This document shows, in pieces, positions 14,427-16,688 of a stretch of DNA of 16,688 bases (positions within the stretch are counted from its first letter, which is position 1; every line of letters starts with the position of its first letter). Under the pieces are notes generated by a model, which worked only from the letters and a program-made list of their open reading frames with translations, was not told the origin of the DNA and did no database searches. Origin of the DNA: JAGPHI01 sp036641735 (GTDB taxonomy: Bacteria > Bacillota > Clostridia > Oscillospirales > Ruminococcaceae); NCBI GenBank assembly GCA_036641735.1, contig JAVWEG010000051.1, forward strand, positions 1 to 16,688. The letters run 5' to 3'. The position numbers and the translations under genes are program-made.

Positions 14427-14537
14427 TCTTTTAAAAAAATTTATATTTACAAAGACGATAAAGCAAAACAAGATAAAATGCAAAGCTGATGAAATTATAT
14501 TTATTAGCTTAATATTCAAAAATCGGTAATTAAATAA

Positions 14538-14711
14538 TTAGTTTTTCTTTTCAAATATTCCCCATATTGCAAGTAAAATGCCAATAATCGAAATGCCAAT
14601 AAAGGCACACATTGCAGGCATAATTCCATATTGAGATATATTCCAAAATGCAGAAAAATCTCCATTTACATTCAATCCATTAGCCATTGAACCCAAACAA
14701 ACTTTCTTCAT
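14538..14711 (-). CDS. 57-aa single-pass membrane protein, unknown function
   Basis: The ORF begins at ATG (14709-14711) with AAAAAGGA nine bases upstream; an in-frame upstream Met at 14750 has no site. The peptide has a short N-terminal region (MKKVCLGSMANGLNVNGDF), then a hydrophobic segment of about 25 residues (MPAMCAFIGISIIGILLAIW) and a charged end FEKKN. It looks like a small inner-membrane protein. It has its own promoter candidate (14749-14777) and lies 112 bases before the mgtA promoter on the same strand with no clear terminator between. Small membrane proteins such as MgtR and MgtS regulate MgtA in enterics; I see no sequence similarity to them, so a link is only suggested by position. 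I do not recognise the family. Confidence 0.55.
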   Translation of the reverse strand: MKKVCLGSMANGLNVNGDFSAFWNISQYGIMPAMCAFIGISIIGILLAIWGIFEKKN

Positions 14712-14748
14712 TATATATTGTCCTTTTTGTATGAATAATCTTGAATAC

Positions 14749-14777
14749 AATATAACAGAAAAGCTATGTTAAAGCAA
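14749..14777 (-). promoter_or_regulatory. Promoter candidate for the 57-aa membrane protein
   Basis: On the minus strand TTGCTT (14772-14777) and TATATT (14749-14754) are 17 bp apart, about 38 bases before the start codon. Confidence 0.45.
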
Positions 14778-14813
14778 ATGTCATCAAAATGATTTAAATA
14801 ATCGCAGTTTATT

Positions 14814-14894
14814 AATCGTATTCGTTTTCGTTTCGGTAGTAGGGCAAGGGCTCTGCTCTTGCCGCCCTAACAAAACAATGATATGAATACGATT
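14814..14894. repeat. 81-bp inverted repeat element
   Basis: Perfect 10-bp ends AATCGTATTC (14814-14823) and GAATACGATT (14885-14894) enclose a GC-rich hairpin around GGGCAAG...CTTGCC...CCC (about 14842-14868). The GC-rich core contrasts with the AT-rich flanks and suggests an inserted palindromic element. No coding sequence fits. The region 14778-15014 otherwise holds only short palindromes. Confidence 0.5.
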
Positions 14895-14965
14895 TAGCAC
14901 AATAACATATTTGTCGATTTTAGCCCCAACATAACGATTTGTGGTGAAACTCACTGTAACTTTAT

Positions 14966-15000
14966 TTGACATTGTCAACAAAAGCGGCGCTCCGCTTTTG
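14966..15000. repeat. Two adjacent palindromes
   Basis: TTGACATTGTCAA (14966-14978) is a 6-bp-arm dyad around one base. It is directly followed by CAAAAGCGG (14979-14987) pairing with CCGCTTTTG (14992-15000), a perfect 9-bp stem with loop CGCT. No T run follows on either strand, so neither is an evident terminator. Confidence 0.5.
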
Positions 15001-15014
15001 CGTGTTTCAATGTT

Positions 15015-15075
15015 CTAAAAGTGCAAAGCTTTGCTTTGCAAGGCGCGTAGCGCTGTGGCAACAGCCACCTTTTAG
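15015..15075. repeat. 61-bp cloverleaf-like palindromic element with GTT direct repeats
   Basis: Outer arms CTAAAAG (15015-15021) and CTTTTAG (15069-15075) enclose three successive hairpins: TGCAAAGC/GCTTTGCA (15022-15040), GCGC/GCGC (15043-15053) and GTGGC/GCCAC (15055-15068). GTT stands on both sides (15012-15014 and 15076-15078), as a 3-bp target duplication would. It is not a tRNA: the arms are too short and there is no CCA-type acceptor or T-loop. It interrupts the transposase-like frame to the right. Confidence 0.5.
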
Positions 15076-15131
15076 GTTATTATAACATCTTCCAATCCGA
15101 GCATTTTTGCTGTAAAATTAATATAGAGCAT
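15072..15131 (-). pseudogene. 5' remnant of an ISL3-family transposase
   Basis: On the minus strand AAGGAGA precedes ATG (15129-15131), which opens a 19-codon frame reading MLYINFTAKMLGLEDVIIT and then a stop inside the 61-bp palindromic element. The start resembles ISL3-family transposases, whose N-terminus reads about 'N.i.klLGLEDV.I'. Skipping the 61-bp element and one GTT copy, the frame would continue LKHAKAE before further damage. The rest of the transposase (zinc finger, DDE domain) is absent. The gene is dead. Confidence 0.5.
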
Positions 15132-15255
15132 ATTCATTCTCCTTTGAAATTGGTGTTTAGTCAATTCCATTTTACAGGATTTTTGAATATGCTCTATCTT
15201 TTTACTTTTTATTTTAGCTCTATTCTCCTCGTACCCCAGCATTTAGTATAGAGCC
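15076..15255 (-). mobile_element. Left end of a decayed ISL3-type insertion sequence
   Basis: The minus strand from 15255 begins GGCTCTATACTAAATGCTGG, the kind of terminal repeat (GGCTCTnnnnnAAATGnTGGGG) I associate with ISL3 elements, 14 bases after the MarR stop codon. A second inverted repeat lies between this end and the transposase start: ATAGAGCATATTCA (near 15123-15136 on plus, reversed) against TGAATATGCTCTAT (about 15184-15197). No right-hand end or 8-bp target duplication was found to the left, so the element is truncated. Confidence 0.5.
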
Positions 15256-15268
15256 ATAAAAACCTATA

Positions 15269-15799
15269 TCAATTTTCTTTGTGATGCTGCTTTTGATTTG
15301 CCTTTGCTTCTGATTTTTCCTCTAACAGCATCTTTAAATACGATGACAGAACTTTATAAAAGCAGTCTAGCTCTTTAGGAGTACAAGTTTTAAATAAAGC
15401 TGCCTGCGTTTGCAAAATATCCACATTGTCATATAGCTTGTGAATAGTGCTTAACGAGGCGCCCTTGTCTGTGACATATAAATGCACAACCTTCGCATTG
15501 TTGTCCTCATTTTGTCGGTAAATATAGCCCTTTTTTTCAAGTGCAGTTACATTGACGGACACGGTTCCCTTAGTGCGCCCCCACAGCTCAGCCAGCTCAC
15601 TTATCGTAATTCCCGGTGAATCCTCTATCATAGTCAAAGTGTGAACTTCAACCATTCTTATTAAATCACCGTTGCCATAATCTCTCGCTTGATAGATATA
15701 GTCGTGATAGAGCATCACAAATTCATATAGCTGATTTGCATTACGGCTAAGTTTAGCATAATCTTGGTCGATAGACTGTTTACTTGTTGGCAATTCCAT
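15269..15799 (-). CDS. MarR family transcriptional regulator
   Basis: The 176-aa protein has the MarR winged helix at about residues 55-125: LTMIEDSPGITISELAELWG (DNA-recognition region starting), RTKGTVSVNVTALEKKGYIY and the wing RQNEDNNAKVVHLYVTDKG. Helices at both ends would form the dimer interface; the C-terminus is a hydrophilic tail (EEKSEAKANQKQHHKEN). ATG at 15797-15799 has GGGAGGG close upstream. It follows the amidohydrolase gene after 21 bp on the same strand, so the two are probably co-transcribed, and the regulator may control that gene in response to a small ligand. An ISL3-like end begins 14 bp past its stop. Confidence 0.92.
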   Translation of the reverse strand: MELPTSKQSIDQDYAKLSRNANQLYEFVMLYHDYIYQARDYGNGDLIRMVEVHTLTMIEDSPGITISELAELWGRTKGTVSVNVTALEKKGYIYRQNEDNNAKVVHLYVTDKGASLSTIHKLYDNVDILQTQAALFKTCTPKELDCFYKVLSSYLKMLLEEKSEAKANQKQHHKEN

Positions 15800-15820
15800 A
15801 GGAACCCTCCCGTTGAATTT

Positions 15821-16688
15821 TTAAAGCGTTTTCTTGAGCTGCGCCAATACTTCACAAGCAGGCTTGCGCGGCGGAGAAGAAAAGCTACTGTCTAAGAAAT
15901 TAATGGCATATGATACAAATGCCGTTGTCCCTTTATACAGCATATCTGCATTTAGGTCAAATTCTGCCGAATGGTGCGGCGCACCGCAACCAATATCGTT
16001 CTGTATACCCAAAAATGCCAAAACACCACTGTACATCAAGGTGTAAAGCGAATAGGTTTCAGATGCCATCCACGGATCGGCTTTAATAACTGCATCCTCT
16101 CCAAGCGAACACTTTAGGCATTTGTTTGCCAATTCAGCACATACCTCGTCGTTGTATACACTTGGAGTAGGTTCCATAATATAGTTATATTTTACCACAC
16201 AATCATATATTTGTGCATCTTTTTCTATAATTTTTTTCAAAGCTTCCAAAAACGGTCTGCCACAGACATCTTCACGGAAGAAACGCGCCATACACGAAAA
16301 CTGCAATTTGTCCGGAATAATATTAGTTTTTGAGCCGCCTTGCAGCAAACAAATTGCGTGAGTAAGGCACTCCTCAGGATGAGTGTGGCGCATACGAATA
16401 GAGGCAATATCGTTGTAAATGCTGACAAAACAGTCTGTGGGATTGTTGCACAAATCGGGGCGCGAGCTGTGTCCACCACTTCCGGTTAGCTCCACATCTA
16501 CGCCAAGCGCTCCGCACATAACATATCCTGAACGTGCAGAAATTTTGCCCTCAGGTACGCTTGCGTTTACGTGGATTGCAAAGCAGCCGTCTATTCCATC
16601 AAAGCGCTTTACCAGATATTCCAGCACCGCCACAACACCGCACGCGCTTTCTTCCCCTTGTTCAAATACAGCTACAATTTCTCCTGAC
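15821..16688 (-). CDS. M20-family amidohydrolase/peptidase (M20D-like), N-terminus outside window
   Basis: The frame is open to the window edge; an internal GTG at 16633 is not the true start, because the catalytic motif lies before it (VFEQGEESACGV, with the Glu-Glu pair of M20 enzymes). AIHVNASVPEGKI matches the 'gLHv.p..p.G.i' segment of M20D amidohydrolases. The dimerisation domain begins ELTGSGGHSSRPDLCNNP. The end holds the metal-site region MASETYSLY, then HHSAEFDLNADMLYKGTTAF, close to the family's 'sEDFs' and 'H...FD.de..L..G'. Such enzymes hydrolyse N-acyl amino acids or related amides using two metal ions. The sequence cannot show which substrate. About 289 residues are present of a usual 390 or so. 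MarR follows after 21 bp. Confidence 0.88.
   Translation of the reverse strand, partial: SGEIVAVFEQGEESACGVVAVLEYLVKRFDGIDGCFAIHVNASVPEGKISARSGYVMCGALGVDVELTGSGGHSSRPDLCNNPTDCFVSIYNDIASIRMRHTHPEECLTHAICLLQGGSKTNIIPDKLQFSCMARFFREDVCGRPFLEALKKIIEKDAQIYDCVVKYNYIMEPTPSVYNDEVCAELANKCLKCSLGEDAVIKADPWMASETYSLYTLMYSGVLAFLGIQNDIGCGAPHHSAEFDLNADMLYKGTTAFVSYAINFLDSSFSSPPRKPACEVLAQLKKTL

Noticed and set aside
14155..14430. yybP-ykoY (Mn2+) or NiCo riboswitch as alternative for the mgtA leader
   Set aside because: The AGGTGAGGCT, GCTGCC, TTAACAG and GCTAAAGC blocks in order are those of the M-box; no blocks of the other classes were recognised.
14784..14981. Minus-strand 65-codon ORF (starts MLTMSNKVTVSF)
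   Set aside because: No ribosome binding site; it runs through the 81-bp inverted repeat and has no recognisable domain.
14979..15000. Hairpin CAAAAGCGG/CCGCTTTTG as a terminator
   Set aside because: No T run follows on either strand and no intact gene ends nearby.
15015..15075. tRNA or tRNA-like gene suggested by the cloverleaf
   Set aside because: Arms of 4-8 bp with the wrong loop sizes, no T-loop GTTCGA-type sequence, no 7-bp acceptor plus CCA arrangement; palindromic element fits better.
1..16688. CRISPR array, prophage or rRNA
   Set aside because: No regularly spaced direct repeats, no phage structural or integrase genes, no rRNA-like stretches seen.

Overview
The window looks like chromosomal DNA of a low-GC, probably spore-capable Clostridia-type Firmicute. 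The reasons are AT-rich sequence, strong GGAGG-type ribosome binding sites, a UPF0735/PheB ACT protein, a class A PBP, a BofC-like small protein, an M-box riboswitch, a 'GLAANM'-type deformylase and an ISL3 remnant. No rRNA, tRNA or CRISPR array was seen, and no phage genes. Family assignments come from reading motifs by eye; no database search was run.

Layout. (1) Positions 1-2815, minus strand: the N-terminal part of a PheB-like ACT regulator, then a 775-aa bifunctional penicillin-binding protein with its own terminator. (2) 2926-3213, plus strand: a small membrane-anchored BofC-C-like protein, divergent from the PBP gene. (3) 3320-7489, plus strand: a compact five-gene operon with one promoter and one terminator. 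It encodes an FkbH-type HAD enzyme, an acyl carrier protein, a MaoC hot-dog dehydratase, an SDR oxidoreductase and an acyltransferase-like protein. Genes 2-5 overlap or abut. The set looks like a self-contained pathway that loads a three-carbon (glyceryl-type) unit on the ACP, alters it and transfers it to an unknown acceptor. (4) 7541-7703: a 163-bp imperfect palindrome. (5) 7733-8501: the fluoride channel crcB/fluC (minus) and a small basic protein (plus) whose reading frame runs through a terminator hairpin. (6) 8498-10997, minus: peptide deformylase, an HTH/WYL-like regulator and a MATE transporter in one direction, with a 17-bp-arm inverted repeat between regulator and transporter.

(7) 11222-14426, minus: an Mg2+-responsive unit. 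A TTGACA/TAAAAT promoter is followed by an M-box riboswitch, a strong intrinsic terminator, a 34-codon ORF with an excellent ribosome binding site, and mgtA. A 57-aa single-pass membrane protein gene lies just upstream on the same strand. (8) 14712-15268 has no intact gene but is full of structure: an 81-bp inverted repeat, small palindromes, a cloverleaf-like 61-bp element flanked by a 3-bp direct repeat, and what appears to be the left end and 5' start of an ISL3-family transposase that the 61-bp element interrupts. (9) 15269-16688, minus: an M20-type amidohydrolase (running off the window) followed by a MarR regulator, probably one operon.

The most interesting regions are the FkbH-ACP-MaoC-SDR-acyltransferase cassette, the small ORF between the M-box terminator and mgtA, and the several unrelated long palindromic elements in intergenic DNA.
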